Below are positions 37,043 through 45,751 of a DNA stretch of 64,000 nucleotides, in pieces (the stretch's first letter is position 1; each line of letters begins with the position of its first letter). The notes beneath the pieces were generated by a model. The model ran no database searches. It worked only from the letters and a program-made list of their open reading frames with translations, and was not told where the DNA came from. This stretch comes from Calidifontibacter indicus (GTDB lineage: Bacteria > Actinomycetota > Actinomycetes > Actinomycetales > Dermatophilaceae). The position numbers were made by a program, and so were the translations under genes. The DNA lies in the NCBI RefSeq assembly GCF_003386865.1, contig NZ_QTUA01000001.1, positions 3,100,001-3,164,000 on the forward strand, written 5' to 3'.

Positions 37043-37597
37043 GTGGTTGAGAAGTCGACCTTCACATTGCCCGGTCTGACGAAGAAGAAGTCGGACGAGA
37101 TCATCAAGATCCTGCAGGTGCGCCTGTCGTCCTACAACGACCTGCACCTCACCCTGAAGCACGCGCACTGGAACGTCGTCGGTGCTCACTTCATCGGCGT
37201 CCACGAAATGATCGACCCGCAGGTGGAGCTGGTACGCGGGTACGCCGACGCAGTGGCCGAGCGCATTGCCGCAATGGGCGCCTCCCCCGGCGGCCGCGTC
37301 AGCGACATCGAGCGCGACCGCACGTGGGACGACTACGCCATCGAACGTGACACCGTCGGTGCACACTTGGGCGCCCTCGACAAGGTGTACGACGGAGTCA
37401 TCAGCTCCAACCGCAAGGCGATCGAGGAACTCGACGACCTCGACCTCGTCACGCAGGACCTCATCATCGGACAGACCGGCGAACTCGAGAAGTTCCAGTG
37501 GTTCGTGCGCGCTCACCTCGAGTCGTTCGCCGGAGAGCTCAAGGACGCCGGTACGGCCACAGAGAAGGACGCTGCCGCAAAGACCCGCAAGGTCTGA
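37043..37597 (+). CDS. dps: Dps family ferritin-like DNA-protection protein
   Basis: A 184-residue Dps. Ferroxidase residues of the family are visible: His in LKHAHWNVVG, His and Asp in GVHEMIDPQVELVRGYADAVAERIAAMG. An N-terminal SDEIIKILQVRL helix and a Lys/Ala-rich C-terminal tail (KDAAAKTRKV) that may contact DNA flank it. It forms dodecameric shells that oxidise iron with peroxide. The start is GTG at 37043 after GGAAGGA. It stands alone between gene remnants. Confidence 0.93.
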   Translation: MVEKSTFTLPGLTKKKSDEIIKILQVRLSSYNDLHLTLKHAHWNVVGAHFIGVHEMIDPQVELVRGYADAVAERIAAMGASPGGRVSDIERDRTWDDYAIERDTVGAHLGALDKVYDGVISSNRKAIEELDDLDLVTQDLIIGQTGELEKFQWFVRAHLESFAGELKDAGTATEKDAAAKTRKV

Positions 37598-37683
37598 GCA
37601 CGGTTGATCATGTCTGAGGACCATCTGGATCACCGGTCGCTCCCGCGGCTGACCACCGCCGACCCGATGAGAGATCGTTCCGC

Positions 37684-37788
37684 ATGAACGCATACGAGGC
37701 AGTCGTGGTAGGCGGTGGCCATCATGGCCTGCTCGCCGCCATCGAACTGGCCGACCACGGCCGTCAGGTTCTGCTGAGCCGGCCGTAG
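37684..37788 (+). pseudogene. N-terminal stub of an FAD-dependent oxidoreductase
   Basis: Thirty-four codons read MNAYEAVVVGGGHHGLLAAI followed by ELADHGRQVLLSRP and a stop. The GxGxxG-type FAD motif GGGHHGL is that of phytoene-desaturase-like NAD(P)/FAD oxidoreductases, which have about 500 residues. Nothing further of the family follows, so this is the 5' stub of a deleted gene. Confidence 0.65.
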
Positions 37789-37925
37789 GTGGGCAGCGCT
37801 GTTGCCGACCGGACGACCGGCGACTTCGTCGTGGACGAGTTCAGTGGCTTTTTTCCCGCTGCTGTCCTGGCCGCCGGTTCGCCACGCACCGAAACTGGGG
37901 TTGACCCCGTCTGGTGGACATCGAT

Positions 37926-38567
37926 TCAGACGGACCTCGTGGGCAACCCGCCTCGGTGTGCGTGACCTCTGCCCCACCAGGGCGCCTCCGCCAACGCCGC
38001 TGCGATAAGCACCGCCGCACAGACGCCCAGGAGGCTCCAGCCGATGACGCTGACCTGCCAGTCGGTCTCCGAAGCACTGCCGTACGGGAACACCACCAGG
38101 TGCTCGTCGAACGGATGGAGCAGAGCCCAGGCGGTGGTCGCCGGCACAGCCACTCCTGCGAACAGGAGTCCCGGCATGGGTTCGCCCAGCGAGCGGCGCC
38201 AGCACGCGTACCCCGCACCGGCCACGAGTGCCGCGAGTCCCTGGAGCAGCACGGCGTTCCGGTGCCCGAACAGCGCCGTGTCGCCGGCGTGGAGAACGAC
38301 GGCCACCCACGCAAGGAACAGCACGAGTACGCCGAGCCCGCGCGACGCCGAACGCCAAGCAAGGGTTCGGGGTGCGACGTCGACGACGATGCCGGCCTGC
38401 TCGTCGAAGCACCAGGCGGCCGCTGCGGCCAGCAGCCCGACGGCGGTGCCCTGCAAGGGCCAGAGCATCCACGCGTCCCACCGCACCAGCTCCATGAGCA
38501 CGACCACCAGGATCGCCGCCACTGCGACCCGCATCCACGGGACCGCCCTGGCGGCGTACCCGAGCAT
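37926..38567 (-). CDS. Membrane protein of the sigma-linked ABC operon
   Basis: A 213-residue protein with about six predicted helices and a His/Arg-rich C-terminal end. ATG at 38567 overlaps the stop of the ABC permease (ATGA). No family is recognised, but size and position suggest a second permease-like or accessory subunit. It is the last gene of the five-gene operon sigma factor, anti-sigma, ATPase, permease and this protein. Confidence 0.75.
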   Translation of the reverse strand: MLGYAARAVPWMRVAVAAILVVVLMELVRWDAWMLWPLQGTAVGLLAAAAAWCFDEQAGIVVDVAPRTLAWRSASRGLGVLVLFLAWVAVVLHAGDTALFGHRNAVLLQGLAALVAGAGYACWRRSLGEPMPGLLFAGVAVPATTAWALLHPFDEHLVVFPYGSASETDWQVSVIGWSLLGVCAAVLIAAALAEAPWWGRGHAHRGGLPTRSV

Positions 38568-39439
38568 CAGAACTCGCCCGGCAGGGGGTTGGTCACGATC
38601 CCGGTGTACCCCACGGTCATGGACAGCACACCCAGGACCACCGCGAGGGCTAGGAGACCGAAGACGGCCTTCTTGAGTCGGGGGCGGTCCGACTCGGGGT
38701 CGTGGTAGACGGCTACCACCACTGCGAGGACGCAGAGGACGGCCAGGTAGGCGACCCACAGGAACGGGTTCCCCGGCAGCCGAGCCCAGTGCTCGCCGTC
38801 GGCGGTGTAGGGACCGTGGAAGTAGGTCCAGAACCAGAACACACGGTAGGGCTGACCGCCCTCGAGCAACCCCTGCATCAGGATCGTGACCAAGACCAAG
38901 ACGACAGCGGCGACCGCGGCCACCCCCCGCTTGGGCAGGTAGCGGGCCAGCAGCAGTCCGAGGATCGGACCACCGATCGCGCACATGACCCCGGCTCCGA
39001 ACTGTGTCGCGTGCACGTAGAGGTCGCTGATCTCCGGCCAGACCGTGTGCGCCTCGGGCGGGTCAAGGTAGTAATAGACGACCGCGAAGCCGAAGGCGAC
39101 CAGCGCCAGGGAGGCCGGCACCACCGTGGCCGCCGCAAGTGCCAAGCTGCGGGTGCGTTCGGGGATGGCGACGGCACCTGCAGCCTCCGCAGCCCGGTCG
39201 GATCGCCGGGTGAGCCCGAACATGGTGACCATTCCCAGCACCCCGAGTGCGGCCCCGGGCGCGATCATGTAGAGCGTCGTACTCTCGCCGAACGTCTCGT
39301 CGGCATCGAGGACGATGAGCACGATGTAGAGGACGGTGATGGCGGCGCCGAGCCAGAACAGCTTCTGCTGGAGGTAGTTGCGGATCTCCTGGCGGGCGAG
39401 GACGCCCAGGGCCGACCCTCGCATCGCGGTGGTACTCAT
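38567..39439 (-). CDS. ABC-2 type permease
   Basis: A 290-residue membrane protein with an N-terminal cytoplasmic segment (LARQEIRNYLQQKLFWLGA) and about seven helices, the look of ABC-2 export permeases. Conserved elements outside the family pattern, such as PEISDLYVHATQFG, are in a large outer loop. ATG at 39439 overlaps the ATPase gene. It is the membrane partner of the ATPase encoded upstream. Confidence 0.8.
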   Translation of the reverse strand: MSTTAMRGSALGVLARQEIRNYLQQKLFWLGAAITVLYIVLIVLDADETFGESTTLYMIAPGAALGVLGMVTMFGLTRRSDRAAEAAGAVAIPERTRSLALAAATVVPASLALVAFGFAVVYYYLDPPEAHTVWPEISDLYVHATQFGAGVMCAIGGPILGLLLARYLPKRGVAAVAAVVLVLVTILMQGLLEGGQPYRVFWFWTYFHGPYTADGEHWARLPGNPFLWVAYLAVLCVLAVVVAVYHDPESDRPRLKKAVFGLLALAVVLGVLSMTVGYTGIVTNPLPGEF

Positions 39440-40302
39440 GGTGTGACTCCTTGTGAGGTGTGCCGGTCCGTGCGGAGCAGCAGGTAGGCGTCCTCGACCG
39501 AAGGGTCGAGGGCTGAGGAGTCGGGAGCGGGCTGTCCCCCAACGGACCGGATCAGCCCGGTTCCGGTCTTCCAGGTCTGGGCCGCACCGGCATTGGCGGA
39601 GGGCCCCACATGGACACGGCCGACTGCCGTGGCCAGCAGCTCGGGCACCGTGCCGTCGAAGCAGATCCTCCCGGTGTCGATGACGAGCACCCGGTCGCAC
39701 AGGGCCGAGACGTCCTCGGTCTGGTGCGTCGAGATGACGACCGTGCCGGCGAGGCCGGACAGGAGGCCTCGCAGGGAGGCTCGTTGCTCGGGGTCGAGGC
39801 CAGTGGTGGGCTCGTCGAGGATGAGCAGGTCGGGTGAGCCGAGCAGTGCCTGCGCGATGGCAAGGCGCCGGCGCTGGCCGCCGGAGAGCTTGGAGATCTT
39901 TATGGCGCCGCGGTCGCCCAGATGCACCAGGTCGAGGACCCGCTCGACCTCGGCGTGGCGGGGTGCACGGTCCTGCCACTCCTTCAGCACCGCAACGTAG
40001 TCGAGGAACCCGAATCCGGTCATGCCGCGCGGGAAGTCCACCTCCTGCGGGCAGTAGCCGATCCGCCGCCGCGCCTCGATCCTGTTGGCGTGCGACTCGG
40101 TCGCGTCGAAGCCAACCACGGTAATGCGGCCGGTGCTCGGCGGCAACGACGTCGACAGCAGCCTCAGGATCGTCGTCTTGCCTGCGCCATTCGGCCCGAG
40201 CAGGCCCACCACACCAGGGCGGAGGCTGAGCGTCGTCGGCCACAGGGCCACCGTCCGTCCGTACTGCTTGGACACTCCGTCGAGCGATGCGGTCATGCTC
40301 AC
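39436..40302 (-). CDS. ABC transporter ATP-binding protein
   Basis: A 288-residue ATPase of the ABC-2 exporter type. Walker A GPNGAGKTT, Q-loop YCPQEVDF, signature KLSGGQRRRLAIAQ, Walker B LLILDEPTTGLDP and the H-loop in STHQTEDV are all present. A C-terminal extension of about 60 residues follows. GTG at 40302 has GGGAGG seven bases upstream and overlaps the previous stop (GTGA); ATG at 40296 is the alternative. Confidence 0.92.
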   Translation of the reverse strand: MSMTASLDGVSKQYGRTVALWPTTLSLRPGVVGLLGPNGAGKTTILRLLSTSLPPSTGRITVVGFDATESHANRIEARRRIGYCPQEVDFPRGMTGFGFLDYVAVLKEWQDRAPRHAEVERVLDLVHLGDRGAIKISKLSGGQRRRLAIAQALLGSPDLLILDEPTTGLDPEQRASLRGLLSGLAGTVVISTHQTEDVSALCDRVLVIDTGRICFDGTVPELLATAVGRVHVGPSANAGAAQTWKTGTGLIRSVGGQPAPDSSALDPSVEDAYLLLRTDRHTSQGVTP

Positions 40303-41117
40303 AGGTCGCCTCCCTGGATGCGAAGGGTGGAGGTGCGGAGCACCAGCGTCACGGCGAGGAGGGCCCCGCCGACGACGAACGCCGCCTGAACAGCCGGTGA
40401 GGTCAGCGTGGCCAGGTCTCCGCCGCTGCGCAGGGCCATCACGCAGGCCACCCAGCCCGTTGCCACGAGACCGCCGGCGACCCGGGCCTCGAACCACGTC
40501 AGCAGCACGAGCGCCGCCACGGTCAGTCCCAGCGAGGGAGTGAGCCAAACGAACGCGAGGTCGCTCATGTGGGGCACGAGCAGTCCCACCGCCAGCGTTG
40601 CAGGCAGCGCCACGGACAGCGCCGCGCTCGCGCGAAGCAGTGCCATCCGCAGCTTGCTGTACGGCGTCGGCGCGGTCAACTCGCGCACTGGGTCGAGCGC
40701 GTCGAACGACGCCGCGACCGCGAGCACGGGGATGAGGGGTGCGAGAGCCAGGAAGGCCGCGTCCCTGTTCTGTGCTCCGAGCCCGGCGAGTCCCACCACA
40801 CAGGCACACACCACGGAGAGACCCACGGCCATCGCCCAGGGGACCAACAGTGAGTCCGCAGCAGACACCACGACGAGATCGTCATCACGTGCGCCGAGGC
40901 GGCGCAGGACGCGCAGCGGCCAGGGCAGTGCCCGCTCAGAGATCGCGGTGCGCACGTCGGCCCAGACCGCTGGAGCGAGGTCTGGAGCGAGCGTGGCCGC
41001 CGCTGAGCGGCACACACTGCAACCGGTGAGGTGGGTCTCCACACTCGCCTCTGCGGCAGGGTCGAGCCGACCAGCGGCATACGCCTCCCATACGGGGGTC
41101 TCCACGTGCCACGTCAT
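40299..41117 (-). CDS. Zinc-finger anti-sigma factor fused to a multi-helix membrane domain
   Basis: A 272-residue protein. The first 50 residues form a zf-HC2 domain (His-x3-Cys-x2-Cys: HLTGCSVC), the ZAS fold of anti-sigma factors. About six membrane helices follow, more than the single helix of most anti-sigma factors. This resembles a permease domain. ATG at 41117 overlaps the sigma-factor stop. It should bind the sigma factor and link its release to the state of the transporter or membrane. Confidence 0.85.
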   Translation of the reverse strand: MTWHVETPVWEAYAAGRLDPAAEASVETHLTGCSVCRSAAATLAPDLAPAVWADVRTAISERALPWPLRVLRRLGARDDDLVVVSAADSLLVPWAMAVGLSVVCACVVGLAGLGAQNRDAAFLALAPLIPVLAVAASFDALDPVRELTAPTPYSKLRMALLRASAALSVALPATLAVGLLVPHMSDLAFVWLTPSLGLTVAALVLLTWFEARVAGGLVATGWVACVMALRSGGDLATLTSPAVQAAFVVGGALLAVTLVLRTSTLRIQGGDL

Positions 41118-41668
41118 GAGAATGCCTCCCCGGAGATGAGCTGCTCGCGCAACTTGGACTTGGCTATGCGGGCCCGGCTCTTAACCGTGCCCTGAGGGAT
41201 CCCGAGCAACCGGGCCGCCTCCCTCGTGGAGAGCCCGTCGATGACCGTCGCCTGGAGGACCTGCCGCAGCTCGGGCGAGAGCGACCGGATGGCGTCGCCG
41301 ACGGTGCCGTACTCGACGGCCACGAGCAGCTCGTCCTCCGCGCTCCTGACGGTCGGGCTCAGCGCGGAGATGACCCGGCTGGTGACCGGCGTCGGCTGCG
41401 CCCTCTTGCGCAACCGGGTCACCAGCTGCCGGATCGCGATGCCCCATAACCAGGCACCCAGGTCACCGTCACCTCGGAACGAGTCCGGCGCCTTCCAGAT
41501 GGCGACGAACGTGTCCTGGAGCGCCTCGGCGGCCAGGTCCGCATCCGGGGTACGCCTCCGCAGTCTGAGCAGCAGCCACGCCGAGTGGCGCTCGACCAGC
41601 TGACGCAACGCGGCCTCGTCCTGATCGGCCACGAGGCGCAAGAGATCCGCGTCACTCAACTGCTCCAT
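41114..41668 (-). CDS. ECF-type RNA polymerase sigma factor
   Basis: A 184-residue sigma factor with only regions 2 and 4. Region 2 is LLRLVADQDEAALRQLVERH to WLWGIAIRQLVTRLRKR; region 4 is LSPELRQVLQATVIDGLSTR with an HTH of REAARLLGIPQGTVKSR. ATG at 41668 is used; a GTG two codons upstream is possible. It leads the operon with its anti-sigma factor and an ABC exporter, so it is likely to drive this operon itself. Its DNA target is not visible in the window. Confidence 0.92.
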   Translation of the reverse strand: MEQLSDADLLRLVADQDEAALRQLVERHSAWLLLRLRRRTPDADLAAEALQDTFVAIWKAPDSFRGDGDLGAWLWGIAIRQLVTRLRKRAQPTPVTSRVISALSPTVRSAEDELLVAVEYGTVGDAIRSLSPELRQVLQATVIDGLSTREAARLLGIPQGTVKSRARIAKSKLREQLISGEAFS

Positions 41669-41978
41669 GCACACACTGTCGCGCGCCGAGCCCCGAACGG
41701 ATCACGCCGAGCGCGACTGATTTCCTGCTTCCCCAAGACGGTGACGAGTGCCACGGCCCGATCCCGCACCGGGTCGCTCCGCGAGCCCATCGGAATTCGG
41801 GGCGGTGGTTGTCGCGGGGTTGCGCGAGGCGCTTGCTGAAGGGTCGGGCTCGGCCGCTGCCCGAGTCGGTCACATTCCGTGGCTCGACCTGGCCCACCCT
41901 GGAGGTGCGCAATCAGCGCCCTGCTTGTCGGGTACACCCGATGCTCTACGAATCAGCAAGATCTCACCGCGCGGGAGA
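41669..41978. other. 310-bp intergenic region, sigma operon promoter side
   Basis: Between the sigma-factor start and the insertion-sequence fragment. It has no recognisable gene; the frames present are antisense-like and lack a family match. It should hold the promoter of the sigma operon and one end of the mobile-element remnant, whose inverted repeat I could not find. Confidence 0.5.
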
Positions 41979-42833
41979 TCAGTGCCTCCGGTCATTGACT
42001 GCTCGGGCTGCGTGGGTGGCTGTGCGTGGGGTGATCGTGTCGATGAGCTGCCCGTCGGTGAACGCGTCACCGTGCCACCGCAAATGCGACTCCAAATCCG
42101 CGGGTGCCTTCGTGACGCGGGACCCGACGATGAACCGCAGGCCGGCCTGGTCCAAAGCGGTCAGGTTGGTCGCGGACAGCATCCCCGCGTCGGCAACGAT
42201 CGCGATATCGGCCAGGTTGTGCCGGTCAGCGAGCTGGGCCACGATCAGCACGATCAGCACGACCGTCGCGGTTTCGGCCTTGTTGCCTTCGAAGCAGCCG
42301 ATCTCCAACGGGAATCCGTGCCGGTCGACGAGCAACCCGACCACGACTTGCGGGTCGACCCGGCATTCCTTGGAATAGCCGACCTTGCGTAGGTCGTCCT
42401 CGTGCTCGGCCTCGAAATACAACGTGGTGACGTCGTACAGGCACAACGTCACATCCCCAGCAGTCGCGGCATGCGCGAAACACTTGGCCGCGACCACGTC
42501 CCGGTACCCGCGACCCACGCAGCGAGTCAGGGCCCGTTTCATGCTCGAGCGATGCACCGGCGCCAGGCCGACCTCGCCCAGGACACGAGCCGAGTCAGTC
42601 ATCGAGGTCGGTTCGATCAACCGGGCAGCAACCAGTTGAAAGAACGCCTCATCATCAATCGCGTCGAATCCCAGCGTCTCCCACGCATCCCGTAACACCT
42701 GCAGCAACAACCGGGAAGTCTTGGCCGTGACCACGGCCTGCCGCGGATCCCTACCCGCGTTGTGTTTCGAGCCGAAGCCGAGGTCCAATTCTCCTTGGCC
42801 GGCGTGGATCTTGGCCCGGCCGGCCTCCATCAA
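41979..42833 (-). mobile_element. IS1634/IS1549-type transposase, truncated at both ends
   Basis: A 284-codon frame with the clear core of an IS4-superfamily transposase: GELDLGFGSKHNAGRD, FFQLVAARLIEPTSMTDSAR, LYDVTTLYFEAEHEDDLRK, GLLVDRHGFPLEIGCFEGNK and VADAGMLSATNL with SRVTKAPADL. The first catalytic Asp is in YDVTT and the second in VADAGM; the third (Glu) should lie in the missing C terminus. The intact protein has about 500 residues; the N-terminal 80 or so and the C-terminal third are absent, with a TGA just upstream (about 42866). It is an inactive relic. Confidence 0.82.
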
Positions 42834-42879
42834 CGCGGCCAGTTCCGCCTCGGCACGACGTCCACCACGTCAAGCTCGG

Positions 42880-43330
42880 CCTCAGCTTCAACCTCGACGA
42901 CGAGCCGGAACTGGCGACCCTGGCACTGCACGGAACTCGAACGCGCCGGGTTCGACCCGGCTGGGCTGAGCTTCCGGCTGTTCCGGGCGGACATCGTCGG
43001 GTAGCTCTACCTCATGGGCATCGCGGGCCGGTTCCCGTACAACCAGTTGCGGTTCGCCGAAACCTGCCTCATGCACAGCTTCGATTCCGGCTTGCTCGAC
43101 GAACTGCGCTTCCTCCGGGACCCGACGCCAGCCTCACCGACTCCGTCAACCGGGACGATGGCCGACGGCCGACGGCGCTGAACGTCGACCGCGCCATTTT
43201 CACTCGCATCTGGCTTGACGATCGAGGCACCGTCTCCTTCGCCACCCTCAACGAACCGTTCTCCAACTTGAGTCCGAACAACGAAAAGATCCCCGGAGAA
43301 AACTCCGAGGATCTGTCCGATGCCGCTTGA
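42880..43330 (+). pseudogene. Recombinase-like gene tail with frameshifts
   Basis: The last codons of one plus-strand frame read LNVDRAIFTRIWLDDRGTVS, FATLNEPFSNL and a stop at 43330. The element RAIF...LNEPF is typical of the C terminus of large serine recombinases. Upstream, pieces that look coded (ERAGFDPAGLSFRLFRADIVG, then a TAG, then LYLMGIAGRFPYNQLRF) are in another frame. The region is therefore broken. Identity of the 5' part is unknown. Confidence 0.35.
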
Positions 43331-43373
43331 CTCCACGATGACCCGAAGGTCACCAGTTGGAGTAAGCCGGCTT

Positions 43374-43450
43374 TGGTAGCGGGGGCAGGATTTGAACCTG
43401 CGACCTCCGGGTTATGAGCCCGGCGAGCTACCGAGCTGCTCCACCCCGCG
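43374..43450 (-). tRNA. Initiator tRNA-fMet (CAT)
   Basis: A 77-nt cloverleaf with encoded 3' CCA. The anticodon loop contains CTCATAA. The anticodon stem has the GGG/CCC pairs specific to initiator tRNAs, and the first acceptor position is a C with no Watson-Crick partner, as expected for fMet. The T arm contains GGTTCAAATCC. It is the right-hand boundary of the accessory region. Confidence 0.96.
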
Positions 43451-43643
43451 TCGGTATGTCCCAACCATACGTGGCGACGGCGCTGTTCACCAAATCGACC
43501 CCGGCCGTCCATTCGAGTGATCCGAGCACGATCCAGCAATATTGCTCTGCCGCAGCCAAATTCGACCACCAACCGTGACGATCACCACAACAACCGACAC
43601 GGAAGCCTTGACGCCACGACGGGCCGAGAGGATATTTCAATAC

Positions 43644-44426
43644 ATGATGAATTCATCGCCTGCTGAATTCCCGACGCGCGGCGCGGTCTACGCCCGCGAC
43701 CTCGTGGTGGCCCGCGCCGGCAACGAGGTGCTGCGCAGTTTGTCGTTCGACGTGCCGCGCGGCACCGTCGTCGGTCTCATGGGACCGTCGGGCTGCGGCA
43801 AGACGACCCTGATGCGCAGCATCGTCGGCGTGCAGCGCATCGAGAGCGGCCACCTCGACGTGCTCGACCACTCCCCGACCGACCATGCCTTGCGCCACCG
43901 CCTCGGCTACGTCACCCAAGCCGTCAGCGTCTACCGCGACCTCACCGTCCGCCAGAACGCCCGCTACTTCGCCGCCATCCAGGGGTCGACCCCGCACGCC
44001 GCCGATCGGGCGATCGACACCGTCGGGCTCGCCGATCACGCCGACCGCACCGTCGAGAACCTCAGTGGCGGGCAGGCCAGTCGCGCCTCGCTGGCCTGCG
44101 CGCTCGTCGGCGATCCCGAACTACTCGTGCTCGACGAGCCGACCGTCGGGCTCGACCCGGTGACCCGCGAGGAGATCTGGACCCACTTCCGGCGGCTCGC
44201 CGACGCCGGCGCGACCCTGCTCGTCTCCAGCCACGTCATGGACGAAGCCGCCCGCTGCGACAGCGTGCTGCTGATGCGCGACGGACGGCTGCTGGCCCAC
44301 CTACCGCCGCAGGAACTGCTCGACCGCACCGGCGAGTCGACGATGGACGCCGCGTTCCTGTCACTGATCCGTCGCGGCAACGCCGGTCCGAAGCGCGCGA
44401 GCGACCACCAAGGAGACCGCCGATGA
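43644..44426 (+). CDS. ABC transporter ATP-binding protein (drug-efflux type)
   Basis: A 260-residue ATPase: Walker A GPSGCGKTT, signature LSGGQASRASLACAL, Walker B LLVLDEPTVGLDP and H-loop SSHVMDEA. It belongs to the DrrA/YbhF group of ABC-2 exporters. The frame is open from 43542, but ATG at 43644 or 43647 fits the conserved start. It overlaps the permease gene by 4 bp and a TetR regulator follows, the usual layout of a self-regulated efflux operon. Confidence 0.92.
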   Translation: MMNSSPAEFPTRGAVYARDLVVARAGNEVLRSLSFDVPRGTVVGLMGPSGCGKTTLMRSIVGVQRIESGHLDVLDHSPTDHALRHRLGYVTQAVSVYRDLTVRQNARYFAAIQGSTPHAADRAIDTVGLADHADRTVENLSGGQASRASLACALVGDPELLVLDEPTVGLDPVTREEIWTHFRRLADAGATLLVSSHVMDEAARCDSVLLMRDGRLLAHLPPQELLDRTGESTMDAAFLSLIRRGNAGPKRASDHQGDRR

Positions 44427-45157
44427 ACGTCCGGATCACCCTCGCCACCGTCAAGCGCGTGCTGCAGCAGTTGCGCGCCGACCAGCGCACGATGGGCCTC
44501 ATCGTGATGGTGCCGGCCCTGCTCATCACGCTCCTCTACTTCGTCTTCAACGACGCCCGAGTCTTCGACCGGATCGCGCTGACGATGCTCGGCATCCTGC
44601 CGATGCTGGTGATGTTCCTCGTGACCTCGGTGGCCATGCTGCGCGAACGCACCAGCGGCACCCTCGAACGGTTGCTCACCACACCACTGCACCGCGCCGA
44701 CCTGCTCGTCGGCTACGCGTTCGCGTTCGCGTGCGCCGCCTTCGTGCAAGGTCTCGTGCTGGTCGTCATCACCCACTGGTTGCTCGGTGTCGACCCGTCC
44801 GGACCCATCACCTGGGCGCTACTGGTCGCCGTCGTGGGATCGATCGTCGGCGTCGCGACCGGGCTGCTCGCCAGCGCCTTCGCCCGCACCGAGTTCCAGG
44901 CCGTGCAGTTCATGCCCTTGGTGATCGGCCCGCAGATCTTTCTGTGCGGCCTGCTCGCCCCGCGCGACGGCATGCCGAAGGTGTTGCAGTGGCTATCCGA
45001 CGCCCTCCCGATGACGTACGCGGTCAAGGCGCTGCAGGCGATCGGTGCCCAGGCCGATCCATCGGGTGACGTGCTGCGCAATGTGGGAATGCTGGCGCTC
45101 TTCGCGGTCGGCGCGCTGGCCCTGGCCGCCCTGTCGATGCCAAGGCAGACCCGGTGA
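44423..45157 (+). CDS. ABC-2 type efflux permease
   Basis: A 244-residue permease with six helices. The ABC-2 signature is clear: MLRERTSGTLERLLTTPLHR between helices 2 and 3 and an LPMTYAVKALQAI segment before the last helix. ATG at 44423 overlaps the ATPase stop. It transports an unknown drug or lipid together with the ATPase encoded upstream. Confidence 0.92.
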   Translation: MNVRITLATVKRVLQQLRADQRTMGLIVMVPALLITLLYFVFNDARVFDRIALTMLGILPMLVMFLVTSVAMLRERTSGTLERLLTTPLHRADLLVGYAFAFACAAFVQGLVLVVITHWLLGVDPSGPITWALLVAVVGSIVGVATGLLASAFARTEFQAVQFMPLVIGPQIFLCGLLAPRDGMPKVLQWLSDALPMTYAVKALQAIGAQADPSGDVLRNVGMLALFAVGALALAALSMPRQTR

Positions 45158-45747
45158 ACCGGCGCACCGGACGCCGCTCCGGCGAATCGACCGCGCGCGA
45201 CGACATCCTCGAAGCGGCCCGGAAACTCTTCAGCAACAACGGTTTCGACCGCACCACCTTGCGCCAGGTGGCCGACAGCGCAGGCGTCGACCCCGCACTG
45301 ATCAGCCACTACTTCGGCAACAAGCGCGGGCTGTTCGTGGCCGCCGTCGAGTTCCCCTCCGACCCTGCGGCCGTGCTCGAACCGGTGCGCACCTGCCCGC
45401 TCGACGAGCTCGCCGCCACGACGCTGCGCCAGATCCTGCAGGTGTGGGCGTCACCGGCCGGCCCGAGCGTGATCGCCCGGTTTCGGCAGGCCCTCACCGG
45501 CGGCGAGGACGAACTCGTGCGCGACCTGCTGACCAGCGTGATCCTGGCACCGATCCGCGAGCGCCTGCGCGGCACCGGCGACGATCTCGACCTGCGCCTC
45601 ACCCTGTTCGCCAGCCAGGTCGCCGGCCTGCTCGTGACGCGCGAGATCCTCGCGCTCCCCCCGCTGCGCGCGGCGGACATCGACGCCCTCGTCGCCGCGG
45701 TCGCACCGAACCTGCAGCGCTACCTCACCGGCGCCATTACGCAGTGA
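45154..45747 (+). CDS. TetR family transcriptional regulator
   Basis: A 197-residue regulator. The N-terminal TetR HTH has DDILEAARKLFSNNGFDRTT, LRQVADSAGVDPALISHYFG and the NKRGLF end. The C-terminal domain binds a ligand that cannot be deduced. GTG at 45154 overlaps the permease stop (GTGA), so regulator and efflux pump are co-transcribed; autorepression is likely. It is convergent with UPF0182, 4 bp between stops. Confidence 0.93.
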   Translation: MNRRTGRRSGESTARDDILEAARKLFSNNGFDRTTLRQVADSAGVDPALISHYFGNKRGLFVAAVEFPSDPAAVLEPVRTCPLDELAATTLRQILQVWASPAGPSVIARFRQALTGGEDELVRDLLTSVILAPIRERLRGTGDDLDLRLTLFASQVAGLLVTREILALPPLRAADIDALVAAVAPNLQRYLTGAITQ

Positions 45748-45751
45748 TCGG

